DNA of 64,000 bases from CADCTQ01 sp963844325 (GTDB lineage Bacteria; Bacteroidota; Bacteroidia; Cytophagales; 172606-1). This document shows positions 48,111-58,449 of this stretch, piece by piece (the stretch's first letter is position 1; every line of letters begins with the position of its first letter). The stretch covers positions 1,426,001-1,490,000 of the forward strand of contig CAWJNV010000001.1 in the NCBI GenBank assembly GCA_963844325.1, given 5' to 3'. The translations under genes and the position numbers were made by a program. The notes under the pieces were generated by a model that saw only the letters and a program-made list of their open reading frames with translations, was not told where the DNA came from and did not search any database.

Positions 48111-49670
48111 ATGCTAGATACTCCCAGGACCACCTCCGCAACCCTTGATATAAGCAAGCTGCAAATTGCCGGCGAAAATCCCGCCGCCAGCACCGGCCGG
48201 CAGTGGAGTCCCCGCAACGGCACCGCCCTGCACACCATTTATTCTCCGGCCGACGGCCAGCCCATCGCCCGGGTGGAATGGGCCACGCCCGAACAGTACG
48301 AAGCCGTGATTGCCAAGGCGGAAGAGGCCTTTGTGTACTGGCGCACCTTACCTTCTCCGCACCGCGGCGAAATCGTGCGGCAGATCGGTGACGCGCTGCG
48401 CCAGCACAAAGCCGAACTGGGCAAGCTGGTGAGCTACGAGATGGGCAAGATTCTCCAGGAAGGGCTGGGCGAAGTGCAGGAAATGATCGATATCTGCGAT
48501 TTTGCCACGGGCCTCTCGCGGCAGTTGCACGGCTTTACCATGCATTCGGAGCGGCCCCAGCACCGCATGTACGAACAGTACCACCCGCTGGGCGTGGTCG
48601 GCATCATCTCCGCGTTCAACTTCCCGGTGGCCGTGTGGTCCTGGAATGCCATGATCGCCGCCGTGTGCGGCAACGTGTGCGTGTGGAAGCCTTCCGAGAA
48701 AACGCCCCTCACGGCCATTGCCTGCCAGCGCATCGTTAGCCAGGTGCTGGCCGACAACAACCTGCCCGAGGGCATCTTTAACCTCGTGATTGGTGACGCC
48801 GCCATCGGGCAGCGGATGTCGGAAGACCGGCGCATTCCGCTGGTATCGGCTACGGGCTCCACGCGGATGGGTAAACTGGTGGCGCAGAAGGTAGCGGCCC
48901 GCATGGGCAAGTCGCTGCTGGAACTGGGCGGCAACAACGCCATCATCATTACCCCCAACGCCAACCTGGAGTTGGCCATCCGGGCCGTGGTGTTCGGGGC
49001 AGTAGGCACCTGCGGGCAGCGCTGCACTTCGACCCGCCGGTTGATTGTGCACGACTCCATCTACGACGCGGTACGGGACCGCCTGGTACAGATTTTTGGC
49101 AAGCTGCCCATCGGTAACCCACTGGAGGAAGGTACGCTGGTGGGGCCGCTCATCGACCGGCAGGCGGTGGAGGCTTTTCAGAAGGCTTTGGATCAGGCGA
49201 AGCAGGAGGGAGGCAAGGTGGCGACCGGCGGTGAGGTGCTGACGGGCGAAGAATACGCCCCCGGTTTGTACGTTGCTCCGGCCATTGTGGAGGCCGAAAA
49301 CTCGTTTTCCATCGTGCAGGAGGAGACTTTCGCCCCCATATTATACTTGATCCGTTACCAGGGCGAAGTGGAAACCGCCATCCAGATTCAAAACGACGTA
49401 CGCCAGGGACTTTCATCCGCCATATTTTCGGACAATCTGCGCGAAGTGGAAACTTTTCTTTCATCCATCGGCTCGGACTGTGGCATTGCCAACGTAAACA
49501 TTGGTACGTCGGGGGCCGAGATCGGAGGTGCCTTTGGCGGCGAAAAGGAAACCGGCGGGGGCCGCGAATCGGGCTCCGATGCCTGGAAAGCGTACATGCG
49601 GCGGCAAACCAATACCATCAACTACAGCCGTCAACTGCCTCTAGCCCAGGGAATTAAGTTTGATGTGTAA
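48111..49670 (+). CDS. Aldehyde dehydrogenase, ALDH7 type (aminoadipate semialdehyde dehydrogenase)
   Basis: A 519-residue NAD-dependent aldehyde dehydrogenase of the antiquitin (ALDH7) group, which oxidises alpha-aminoadipic semialdehyde in lysine breakdown. Diagnostic features are FNFPVAVWSWN, the catalytic Glu271 in LLELGGNN, the catalytic Cys305 in GTCGQRCTSTRR, and the ALDH7-specific end GGEKETGGGRESGSDAWKAY followed by MRRQTNTINYS. The length is normal for the family. No other lysine-pathway genes are adjacent. Substrate assignment rests on family knowledge. Confidence 0.93.
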   Translation: MLDTPRTTSATLDISKLQIAGENPAASTGRQWSPRNGTALHTIYSPADGQPIARVEWATPEQYEAVIAKAEEAFVYWRTLPSPHRGEIVRQIGDALRQHKAELGKLVSYEMGKILQEGLGEVQEMIDICDFATGLSRQLHGFTMHSERPQHRMYEQYHPLGVVGIISAFNFPVAVWSWNAMIAAVCGNVCVWKPSEKTPLTAIACQRIVSQVLADNNLPEGIFNLVIGDAAIGQRMSEDRRIPLVSATGSTRMGKLVAQKVAARMGKSLLELGGNNAIIITPNANLELAIRAVVFGAVGTCGQRCTSTRRLIVHDSIYDAVRDRLVQIFGKLPIGNPLEEGTLVGPLIDRQAVEAFQKALDQAKQEGGKVATGGEVLTGEEYAPGLYVAPAIVEAENSFSIVQEETFAPILYLIRYQGEVETAIQIQNDVRQGLSSAIFSDNLREVETFLSSIGSDCGIANVNIGTSGAEIGGAFGGEKETGGGRESGSDAWKAYMRRQTNTINYSRQLPLAQGIKFDV

Positions 49671-49841
49671 GCGTGGCGCCCGGGTTGCCCGGGCAAAGGT
49701 TCGTTCCGCGTAATTTTGGCCGGAAACATTCGGGAAAATATGTCCTTAAAGCCTTAAATAATTACACGGTATAGATTTTTTATTTTTTATACAATCATTT
49801 ACCTTTAAAAACACCGATATTCGCTATTAAAACACATCGTT

Positions 49842-50258
49842 ATGGCCGAAAATACACCCCGTTTTAACACCATCATGCTGATTGATGACAATGAGATCGA
49901 CAACCTGATCAATCAGAAAATCATTGAGTCCTCGAACATCTGTAAACATATTTTTACTCATACGGGCGGGAAGAGTGCAATTGAGTTTTTGAAGAATATG
50001 GAGAAGATTGCGGCTACGAACAAGTTTGCCCTCCCCGAAATCATCTTTTTGGACATCGACATGCCCCTCATGGACGGCTTCCAGTTCCTCGACGAATTCG
50101 AAAAGCTCTCTAAGGAAACCAAAGAATACTGCAACATCATCATGCTTACTTCTTCCATCAACCCTCAGGACATGAGCAAGTCGAAGAAGTACGACTACGT
50201 AAAGAAATACGTAAACAAGCCCCTGACGCAGGAAAGCCTCAAGAAGCTGGGCATCTAA
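49842..50258 (+). CDS. Single-domain CheY-like response regulator
   Basis: A 138-residue receiver domain with no output domain. Visible are the acidic pair in IMLIDDNE (Asp15/Asp16), phosphoacceptor Asp71 in FLDIDMP, Thr103 in MLTSS and Lys126 in VNKPL. Stand-alone receivers of this kind in Bacteroidota act in phosphorelays with hybrid kinases; no kinase gene is adjacent. A terminator 129 bases downstream ends the transcript. Confidence 0.94.
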   Translation: MAENTPRFNTIMLIDDNEIDNLINQKIIESSNICKHIFTHTGGKSAIEFLKNMEKIAATNKFALPEIIFLDIDMPLMDGFQFLDEFEKLSKETKEYCNIIMLTSSINPQDMSKSKKYDYVKKYVNKPLTQESLKKLGI

Positions 50259-50387
50259 TTGCGCCGGTGCGTCCAAAGGCATTGCGAATACGGATCGGGT
50301 AAATACAATTGACGCTTCGGCATCCGGTACGCCACAAGCTACGGATCGCCTGCCTGCGTCCAGGCTCATTTACCACCCATTACCAAC

Positions 50388-50425
50388 AAAGGGAGAGAGG
50401 CAACCGTGGCCTCCCTCCCTTTTTG
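50388..50425 (+). terminator. Terminator after the response regulator
   Basis: AAAGGGAG-A-GAGGC pairs with GCCTC-C-CTCCCTTT around a 7-base loop and runs into TTTTT. Confidence 0.88.
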
Positions 50426-50438
50426 CGTTTCGGGAAAA

Positions 50439-50731
50439 TTCACCACAGAGGATCAGGATTTTCAGGATGGAAGGATGAGCAGGATGGGAGACGGGGATCG
50501 GGTTTAAACCCGATCCTACTGATATTGCGTGTGCGTACGCGGGCTTCGCTCCAATTAAACGAGGCGCAGCCTTTCCGTAGGGTAGGGTTTAAACCGTACC
50601 GCCAAGCGCGCAAAGGGGTACGCGTTCTCCTGGCGTCCTTCGCGTCTCTATTGCGATCCTTGCGGTTCAGTTCTTTTCTTTGCGGTCTTTGCGCGCCTCC
50701 TTTGCGCCTTTGCGTGAAACTCCGTGGTGAA
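50439..50731. repeat. Composite intergenic repeat element with terminal inverted ends
   Basis: TTCACCACAGAG (50439-50450) and CTCCGTGGTGAA (50720-50731) are near-perfect inverted ends. Inside are a 22-base perfect palindrome with core GGTTTAAACC (50495-50516), a second near-palindrome with the same core (50581-50600), and degenerate tandem CTTTGCG/CCTTTGCG units (about 50630-50715). No protein-like frame is present. It looks like a non-coding mobile or REP-like element, as seen scattered in Bacteroidota and other phyla. Confidence 0.6.
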
Positions 50732-50739
50732 CAAGGCAC

Positions 50740-50770
50740 AAAAAAACCCCGCGGGGTTGGCGCGGGGTAG
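50740..50770 (-). terminator. Terminator of the 50791-52242 gene
   Basis: On the minus strand a GC-rich stem (CCCCGCG with CGCGGGG) runs into seven T. It begins about 20 bases after the stop codon. Confidence 0.75.
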
Positions 50771-50790
50771 GGGAGGAGCGTAAAATTCAA

Positions 50791-52242
50791 TTATCCGTTC
50801 TGGGAGCTTAACCGGTTTACGAAGCTTTCGTCCATCTTCACCAGCGAAAGCAGCGAGAACGTCCGGGAATCGGTTTTGTTGAGCTTGTCAACCAGCAGGC
50901 GTACCTTGGCGGCCTTGCCGTTCTTGCTGTCGTACAACGAAGTCTTCAGAATCTTGGTGAAGAGCAGCATGCTGTCGCAGCTGTCCTTGCCCAGGATGCG
51001 GATCTGGCGCTGGATGCTGTTGAGGAGCTGGCTGAACAGTTCGTAGTCACTCATGAGGCAGTACTGGAGGGCCAGCAGGAGCTTCACTTCCAGCTGCGCG
51101 AAGGGGTACTTCTTCAGGCTCATTTCGTTGAGCAGGTTGTTGATCCAGCGGGCGGCTTCGTCGTAACGCTTGGCGTAGTAGCAGGAGAGGGCGCGGTACA
51201 CGATGTAAGACATGTACTTGGGCAGATCCTGGGCGTCGGCTTCGTAATCCTGGAACAACCCTTCGTTCTCGTCGTACATCTGCACTTCGGTGTCCATGCG
51301 GATGTGGCGGAACACTTTGGTGAACAGGAACTGCGCGGGGTACGTGTACAGGCTGTAGTTGGTGAGCAGCGTGCTGGCCGCGTCGTTTACTTCGTCGAAG
51401 TACTTCTCGGCCTTCTTGTACACCTTGTAGTGCGTGTAGTATTCCAGCTTCAGGAATTCGAACACCAGCTTGAGGTGGAAGTAGATGGAGTCCTGGTAGT
51501 ACTGGGTGAAGATCTTCTCCACGTTGGCGAGAACGTCTTCGATGGGCTCCTGGCCGTCGTTCATCGATTCGGTGTTCTCCACGAACAGGCGGTGGAAGAT
51601 GCTCATGCAGTTCTGGTACACGTACAGGCGGTGCGACTGGTACAGGCGGCACACGTTGTCCATTTCCCGGTTCAGCAGCGTCAGTTCCAGCTTTTCGGTG
51701 TCGCCGCCCGAGAGGGTGTAGTTGCCGTACTTGCGGAAGTAATCGGCCAGCAGGTCCTCGGCCTTGTCGATGGCCAGCATGTAGGCCACGTGCTTGTTGT
51801 AGGATTGCGAATAGGCAAAAAAGTCAGGCGTGTTGATGTGCAGCTTTTTGAGGGTCTTGTAAATGATCGTCAATTCGTTGGACAGATCATAGTCCAGCAG
51901 TTCCTTTTCCAGCTTTTTCAGCGTCGCTATGGCAATAGCACGTTTCTTGGTAAAGATGATTTCGTTGATGTTGGCTACCTTTTTCAACAGGTCCGTACGC
52001 GGGCTTTCCATCTGTTGCAGCAGGTACTCCTCAATCTTCTGGTTGAGGCGGGAACGAAGCGTATAATAAGCGTTGGTATTCACGTCGAGCTCCTCCATGA
52101 TCTTGGTATCGGAGAGTTGCTTTTCGCGCATAAACTTCAGCAGGTACGCCGATTTTTCGGCGTTGCTGGACATCAAGGAATTGTAGATAGCCTGGTAATC
52201 ATCAATTGAAAGCTGCTTGATGATGTTTTTGAGCTTTGCCAT
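50791..52242 (-). CDS. Conserved hypothetical helical-repeat protein
   Basis: A 483-residue soluble protein, almost all helix. The N-terminus (about 1-75) looks like a small helical domain with SDTKIMEELDVNTNAYYTLRSRL, possibly a winged-helix-like fold. The rest resembles TPR-type repeats rich in Tyr and Leu (for example LSCYYAKRYDEAARWINNLL). No signal peptide or catalytic motif is seen. I recognise it only as a Bacteroidota-type conserved hypothetical; a scaffold or regulatory role is possible. It is divergent from mfd. Confidence 0.75.
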   Translation of the reverse strand: MAKLKNIIKQLSIDDYQAIYNSLMSSNAEKSAYLLKFMREKQLSDTKIMEELDVNTNAYYTLRSRLNQKIEEYLLQQMESPRTDLLKKVANINEIIFTKKRAIAIATLKKLEKELLDYDLSNELTIIYKTLKKLHINTPDFFAYSQSYNKHVAYMLAIDKAEDLLADYFRKYGNYTLSGGDTEKLELTLLNREMDNVCRLYQSHRLYVYQNCMSIFHRLFVENTESMNDGQEPIEDVLANVEKIFTQYYQDSIYFHLKLVFEFLKLEYYTHYKVYKKAEKYFDEVNDAASTLLTNYSLYTYPAQFLFTKVFRHIRMDTEVQMYDENEGLFQDYEADAQDLPKYMSYIVYRALSCYYAKRYDEAARWINNLLNEMSLKKYPFAQLEVKLLLALQYCLMSDYELFSQLLNSIQRQIRILGKDSCDSMLLFTKILKTSLYDSKNGKAAKVRLLVDKLNKTDSRTFSLLSLVKMDESFVNRLSSQNG

Positions 52243-52848
52243 ATAAGGGTTAAATTAAAGAATGCACACCTGTTGGTTAAAATGAAAAAGTAGAATTTGT
52301 TAATTTTCGTTGATTAAGGTTCAATGTAATAAATTGTCCCAATTTTTAGCCTTCTCGGGCGGTACAAATACCTTCTCGCTGAACTGGGGGTCGATAAGTT
52401 TCATTGTAAATGGGGTATGAAGTTAACAAAGAATTTCCTGGCGGAGTTTTTTCCGGTTTCGCTATCCCTTTTCGGCGCCCATTTTGGCGTCCTCGCCTCA
52501 TCCCCTTATTTCTGATTCAATATACCACGTTTCGCAATCCCGGTACAAACGCGGAGGGAAGTTGCCTTTTAGGCACTCAATCAGGATTATTTTGTTTTAG
52601 GTGAATCCCCGAAAATTCGTGTAAGATGAGGGCATTATACTACATCTCCGGGTCCGTTTATTTGCCCGGTTTCCCGGCGGGAGCGGTTACCTTTTTGACG
52701 GCCCGGTTTCCGGTTAAATGTTTGTATGGGGAACGGCCGGTTGATGAACTTGCCGCCGAAGCTGCACGTTTTAGGGAAGATATATGTGAATGTGAGGAAA
52801 GAACCCCTCCGGCGCCATTTTCGTAATTTTGCCAAAACGTAGTTTCTC
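52243..52848 (+). promoter_or_regulatory. 606-base divergent region with a promoter element for mfd
   Basis: No gene I can support lies here; short frames at 52410-52604 and 52626-52826 look random. An exact TAnnTTTG element, TAATTTTG, sits at 52824-52831, so transcription would begin about ten bases before the TTG start of mfd, giving a very short leader. No clear -33 TTG is seen at the right distance. Confidence 0.4.
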
Positions 52849-55800
52849 TTGAGAATCCAGGATTTCCTAAAACTGTACCGTGCGGATAGCTTTATCCAGA
52901 ACTTCTTAAACCCACTCTCTTCGAACCCGTCCGGCCCCCTGCGCCTCCAGGTGAAAGGGGCAGTGGGCAGTCTCGATGCGATTCTGGGTGCCGTGGCCTA
53001 CCAGCAGGAGCCGCGTACCTGCCTTTTCATCCTGCACGACAAAGAAGAAGCGGCCTACTTCCAGAATGACCTTCAGAGCCTTACGGGGCAGGAGGTGCAC
53101 TTCTTCCCCATGTCTTACAAAAAGCCCTACCAGTTTGAGGATACCGACAACGCCAACGTCCTGCGCCGCGCCGAAGTCATTTCCCGGCTGCACGGCCACG
53201 CGGAAGGTGAACTGGTGGTGACGTACCCCGAGGCGCTTACCGAAAAGGTCATCAGCAAAAAGTCACTGGTGCAAAACTCCTTTCCCGTAAAGGTGGGCGA
53301 CCGGCTCGACGGCAACTTCCTGAGCGAATTCCTGATCAGCTACGACTTCGATAAAACGGATTTCGTGTACGAGGCGGGCCAATTCTCCATCCGCGGGGGC
53401 ATCATCGACGTGTTCTCCTACGCCAACGACCTGCCCTTCCGCATTGAACTGTTCGGCGACGAGGTGGAAAGCATCAGAACTTTTAATCCCGACACGCAAC
53501 TCTCGGTGGCGCCGGCGGAACTGATTACCATTGTACCGAACCTCGAAACCAAAATCCTCCAGCAAAACTGGGTTTCGTTCCTCAACTATTTCCCGGCCGA
53601 TACGCAGGTGTGGGTAAAGGACCTGGAACTGACCAGCACCGTCATTGATAATTACTACGCCAAGGCTGAGCAGCACTTTGAACGCATCCTGCACGAAACC
53701 CACAATACGCGGGTCGTTTCTGACCCGAAGGACGTATTCGAGACGGGGCAGCACTTCCTCAACACGTTAGATAAGTATACCGTCATCGAGTTCGGCAGCC
53801 GCTTCTACTACACCGACGCCCGGCGGATCGATTACCACTCTTCGCCCCAGCCGTCTTTCAACAAGGACTTTCAACTGCTTACCGACACCCTCCAGGACAA
53901 CGTCACGCACGGGTTCACCAATATTATCGTGGCCGACTCGCTGAAGCAGACGGAACGGCTCCGCACCATCTTCGACGAAACGGATCCGTACTTAAAGTAC
54001 CAAACACTCAACATTGCCCTGCGCAGCGGTTTCACCGACCACCAGCTCAAGGTGGCCTGCTACACCGATCACCAGATTTTTGACCGGTACCACCGCTACA
54101 AGACCAAGGAGAAGTTTTCCAAGAACAAGGCACTTACCCTCAAAGAGCTCAAGACCCTGCAGCCCGGCGACTACGTGGTGCACGAAGACTATGGCATGGG
54201 GCGCTTTGCCGGCCTGGAGAAGGTGGACGTGAACGGCCGCGACTGCAGGAAGCCATCCGGCTGGTGTACCGCGACGACGACCTGCTGTACGTGAGCATTC
54301 ACGCCCTGCACAAGATCAGCAAGTACTCGCGGCAAGGAGGGCACGCCGCCGCCCATGAGCAAGCTGGGCTCGCCGGAGTGGGAGAACAAGAAGAAGAGGG
54401 TGAAGAAGCAAGGTGAAGGACATTGCCGCGCGAGCTCATTCGGCTTGTACGCCAAGCGCAAGCGCGGCCCCCGGGCTACGCCTACACCCAAGACAGCTTT
54501 ATGCAGGCGGAGCTGGAGTCGTCTTTCATCTACGAAGACACGCCCGACCAGGCCAAGGCCACCGAGGACGTGAAAGCAGGACATGGAGCAGCCCCACCCG
54601 ATGGACCGGCTGGTCTGCGGCGACGTGGGCTTCGGCAAGACGGAAGTAGCCATCCGGGCGGCCTTCAAGGCGGTAGGCGATGGCAAGCAGGTGGCCGTGC
54701 TGGTGCCGACCACCGTACTGGCCATGCAGCACTACAAAACCTTCCGCGACCGGCTCGACAACTTCCCGGTCACGGTGGAGTACATCAACCGCTTCAAGAT
54801 CCACGCAAGCAGATTAAGGAAACCTTGGCGCGTGGCCGAAGGCAAAACCGACATATCTCATTGGCACGCACCGCATCGTCAACAAGGACGTGCAAGTTCA
54901 AGGACCTCGGCCTGCTGGTCATTGACGAGGAGCAGAAGTTCGGGGTGAAGACCAAGGACAAGCTCAAGGAGATGAAGCGTGAACGTGGACACGCTTACGC
55001 TGACGGCCACGCCTATTCCGCGCACGCTGCACTTCTCGCTGCATGGGCGCCCGCGACCTTTCCGTGATTGCCACGCCGCCGCCCAACCGCCAGCCGGTGA
55101 CAAACGAGCTGCACGTGTTTGATGAAATACTGATTCGTGACGCGGTCAGCTACGAGATGCAAGCGGGGCGGGCAGGTGTTTTTCGTGCACAACCGCGTGA
55201 AGCGACATTGAGGAGATGGCGCAACATGATTCTGCGGCTCGTGCCCGATGCCCGCATCACCTACGCCCACGGGCAGATGGAAGGCGGAGAAGCTGGAGAA
55301 GCGCATGATGAAGTTCATCGACGGCGAATACGACGTGCTGGTGAGCACCAACATCATCGAGTCGGGCCTGGACATTCCCAACGCCAACACCATCATTATC
55401 AACCGCGCCCACCTGTTCGGCCTGTCCGACCTGCACCAGATGCGGGGCCGCGTGGGGCGCTCCAACCGGAAGGCGTACTGCTACCTGCTGACGCCGCCCG
55501 TAGCGGCGCTGCCGCCCGATGCCCGCAAGCGCCTGACGCGCGCTGGAAGAATTTTCCGACCTGGGCGAAGGGCTTCAAAATTGCCATGCGCGACCTCGAC
55601 ATCCGCGGGGCGGGCAACCTGCTGGGCGGCGAGCAGAGCGGCTTCATCACCGACCTGGGCTTTGAGATGTACCACCAGGTACTTGACAACGCGATCAAAG
55701 AACTCAAGGAGGAGGAATTCAAGGACCTCTTTATGAAAGACCTGCCCGTGGTCAAGGAGTTGGTTACCGATTGCGTGATCGAAACCGATTTTCAAATTAT

Positions 55801-56209
55801 CATTCCGGAGGGATACGTTTCCAACATTTCGGAACGTTTAAATTTGTACGCGCAGCTCGACAACATCAAGAACGAGGAGGCTCTGGCCAAGTTCAGTCAG
55901 TCCATCGTGGACCGCTTCGGGCCCATGCCGCCCGAGGTAAAGGACCTGATTGAAATGGTGCGGCTCCGGTGGCTGGCCGAGAAGCTGGGCATGGAGAAGC
56001 TGACCGTGAAGAACGATACGATGAAGGGTTATTTTGTATCCGGTGAAAATGAGGCTTTTTATAAGTCGGCCACCTTTGACCGGATTCTCCAGTATTTGCA
56101 AAAAAACCCGAAAAAGGTCCGGTTGAAGGAGAATAAAAACCGCCCGATGATCGTTTTTGAGGAGATAAAATCAGTAAGTGAATCCATTCGCACCCTTTCT
56201 GCCATTTAA
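52849..56209 (+). pseudogene. mfd: Transcription-repair coupling factor Mfd, interrupted by about twenty indels
   Basis: Mfd removes RNA polymerase stalled at DNA damage and recruits UvrA. The sequence covers the whole protein (about 1115 codons once repaired) but is not readable in one frame. 52849-54240 is clean: UvrB-like N-terminal modules and the start of the CarD-like polymerase-binding module (PGDYVVHEDYGMGRF). From 54242 to 55572 the frame shifts repeatedly, although the protein motifs survive: Walker A GDVGFGKTE (54619-54642), DEEQ (54924-54935), ESGLDIPNANT and MRGRVGRSN. 55573-56209 is clean again and carries the C-terminal TRCF domain. A TTG start fits MRIQDFLKLY. Clustered indels in an otherwise conserved gene suggest sequence error rather than decay. 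Confidence 0.9.
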
Positions 56210-56383
56210 GACCACATGCGGGCACGTAACAGACTAAGTCGATATATTACATATATATACTTTGCTGGGTAAATCTGTTTATTTTTATGCCCACTTCGAG
56301 CAATTTCGTGTTTGAATTCCAAATGACTGTTGCGGTACTCTCCCTTAAAAAGTAATAACTATCAATTTCCCCTTAAACAGGTT

Positions 56384-57577
56384 ATGAATCAAATTTTAAA
56401 ATTATCCAGACATCTTTCGCTGATAGCCTGCGTGGTGATGCTCTCTACGGCCTGTAAGAGAGAGAAGCACCCCACTGCCGCGAATCCCGGCAAAGAAAGT
56501 ACGGCTACCGGCATGGCCTACAACGAAGATGACGGCTTTCAGGTAAACGATTTCCAGGGACAGCCGGCTGGCCCGAACCTGGTGTTTATCGAAGGGGGAC
56601 GCTTTGTAATGGGTTCAGCCGAAGAGGATCTGCTCAATACCCACGACAATATCGAGAGAGCCGTCAGTATCCAGTCGTTTTTCATGGATGAGACGGAAGT
56701 AGCCAACATTCACTGGCTGGAGTACCTGTATTACGTACAGAAAGACTCTTCCGAAGAATTCTTCCAGTCCGCCCTGCCCGACTCTACCGTGTGGGCCAGC
56801 GAACTGGCTTTTAACGACTCTTACGTGGACCATTACCTGCGTTATCCCGGCTTCCGGTACTTCCCGGTGGTAGGGGTTTCCTGGACGCAGGCCGTTGACT
56901 TCTGCACCTGGCGGACCAACGTGGTGAACCGCAAACTGGCTGAAGATGCCGGCGTTGAACCTCCCTCCGACGGCGGCCGCATTCCGCTGGAAACCGGCGT
57001 GGTGCTTCCCAACTACCGCCTGCCTTCCGAGGCCGAGTGGGAATACGCTGCTTACGCCCTCATCGGTACCCAGTACCTCGACGAAAACCAGACCAACAAG
57101 CGGATTTACCCCTGGGATGGTCACGCCCTTCGTAACCCCTACGGCAAGAAGATGGGTACCTTCCTGGCTAACTTTAAGCGTGGCCGCGGTGATTACGCCG
57201 GTATCGCCGGTAAGCTGAACGACGGTGCCCTCATCACCGACCACGTGTATGCCTATCCCCCCAACGATTTCGGTCTGTACAACATGGCCGGCAACGTGAA
57301 CGAATGGGTGTACGACGTGTACCGTCCGCTCTCCTTCCAGGACTTCGATGACCTGAACCCGCTGAGAAGAAACGGTTACCTCGACCGGGCTGAGAACTAC
57401 GACAAGAAGGGTGGCAACTCCCTCATCGACGACGAAGTACGCGTGTATAAAGGTGGCTCCTGGAAAGACGTAGCCTACTGGCTGTCTCCCGGTACCCGCC
57501 GCTACCTCGAACAAGACTCTGCTACGGCTACCATCGGTTTCCGCTGCGCCATGATCAACGCCGGTTCCAACCGCTAA
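56384..57577 (+). CDS. gldJ: Gliding motility lipoprotein GldJ (SUMF1-type domain)
   Basis: A 397-residue lipoprotein from the ATG at 56384 (an in-frame start at 56330 adds an unneeded leader). The lipobox is MLSTAC (Cys24). A formylglycine-enzyme-like SUMF1 domain spans about residues 62-395: FIEGGRFVMGSAEED, YRLPSEAEWEYAAYA, FGLYNMAGNVNEWVYD, VYKGGSWKD and GFRC. GldJ and GldK share this fold; GldJ is preferred because no gldL, gldM or gldN follows. Gld lipoproteins support the T9SS and gliding at the outer membrane, which fits the many T9SS cargo proteins in this window. It lies 174 bases after mfd and has its own terminator. Confidence 0.88.
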   Translation: MNQILKLSRHLSLIACVVMLSTACKREKHPTAANPGKESTATGMAYNEDDGFQVNDFQGQPAGPNLVFIEGGRFVMGSAEEDLLNTHDNIERAVSIQSFFMDETEVANIHWLEYLYYVQKDSSEEFFQSALPDSTVWASELAFNDSYVDHYLRYPGFRYFPVVGVSWTQAVDFCTWRTNVVNRKLAEDAGVEPPSDGGRIPLETGVVLPNYRLPSEAEWEYAAYALIGTQYLDENQTNKRIYPWDGHALRNPYGKKMGTFLANFKRGRGDYAGIAGKLNDGALITDHVYAYPPNDFGLYNMAGNVNEWVYDVYRPLSFQDFDDLNPLRRNGYLDRAENYDKKGGNSLIDDEVRVYKGGSWKDVAYWLSPGTRRYLEQDSATATIGFRCAMINAGSNR

Positions 57578-57607
57578 TCAGACCAGAGTAGCCTGCCTGC
57601 CAATAAG

Positions 57608-57638
57608 AAAGCCTCCCAATCGGGAGGCTTTTTCTTTT
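57608..57638 (+). terminator. Terminator after gldJ, between convergent genes
   Basis: AAAGCCTCCC and GGGAGGCTTT pair around a 4-base loop and run into TTTCTTTTT. The flanking A run lets it serve the convergent comF gene as well. Confidence 0.92.
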
Positions 57639-57695
57639 TACCCCATTCTAGCAAGGGTAGGGGAGAGGCCGTACACCTCTCCATCCCTTTACTGC

Positions 57696-58376
57696 TTACT
57701 GGGCTGCCGCAATGGCCGCAATGCTTACTTCGGCGCTGCCGGCTTCCTGCAACACCTCCACGCACGACTCGAAGGTGGCGCCGGTGGTAATTACGTCGTC
57801 CACGAGCAGAATCCGCTTGCCTTGTACCCGGGCATGGTCGCTTACCCCGAAAATGCGTTCTACGTTTTGCCAACGTTCCAGCCGCTTCTTCCGGGTTTGG
57901 GTGGTACTGGCCGTTTTACGCACCAGCACCTGGTGGGACCAGGCCACGGCCATTGCCCCCGACAAACCTTCCGCGAAGGTATCACTCTGGTTGTAGCCGC
58001 GTTTCTTCAGCTTGGTAGGGTGGAGGGGCACCGGCAGAATCAGGTCAAACTGCGCAGCCAGACCGGCCCTTTTGAGTTCTTCCCCGTACCAGGTCCCCAT
58101 CAGCTGCCCGACTTCCTTCTTGCCGTCGTACTTCAGCGCGTGCAACGCTTTCTGCACCCGGCCCTGCTTGGTAAACTTTAGGTATGCCCAGGCGTACTTC
58201 ACGTTTACTTTGCCCATGAACCGCTTTTCCAACGGATTGTTCGCCAGCAAATGGTAGTTGGCCAACGGCAGGTGAAACCGGCAATGCAGGCAAATCAGCT
58301 TTTCGCCCTTGGTCAGGCCCTCCTCGCACATTTGGCAGGAGTTGGGAAAGAGCATGTCCAAAAAATCATTCCACAT
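57696..58376 (-). CDS. comF: ComF family phosphoribosyltransferase-like protein
   Basis: A 226-residue cytoplasmic protein from the ATG at 58374-58376 (MWNDFLDMLFP); a longer frame to 58406 is less family-like. The N-terminal zinc-ribbon cysteines are CQMC and CLHC. The C-terminal PRTase domain has the PRPP loop LLVDDVITTGAT. The KLKKRGYNQS segment before it is a ComF hallmark. Family members are needed for DNA uptake in naturally competent bacteria, though many species keep them with unknown function. It is convergent with gldJ. Confidence 0.92.
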   Translation of the reverse strand: MWNDFLDMLFPNSCQMCEEGLTKGEKLICLHCRFHLPLANYHLLANNPLEKRFMGKVNVKYAWAYLKFTKQGRVQKALHALKYDGKKEVGQLMGTWYGEELKRAGLAAQFDLILPVPLHPTKLKKRGYNQSDTFAEGLSGAMAVAWSHQVLVRKTASTTQTRKKRLERWQNVERIFGVSDHARVQGKRILLVDDVITTGATFESCVEVLQEAGSAEVSIAAIAAAQ

Positions 58377-58449
58377 GGTGTATACTCGGCTTGGTGATCG
58401 ACCCATAAAGGAAATACGGGCAGCCGACCCATAATTTTCGTAGCTTCGC

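Noticed and set aside
54355..55067. Several separate helicase-like ORFs
   Set aside because: They are frame fragments of one mfd gene broken by indels, not independent genes.
56384..57577. GldK instead of GldJ
   Set aside because: Both have the SUMF1 fold, but gldK is normally followed by gldL, gldM and gldN, which are absent; comF lies next instead.
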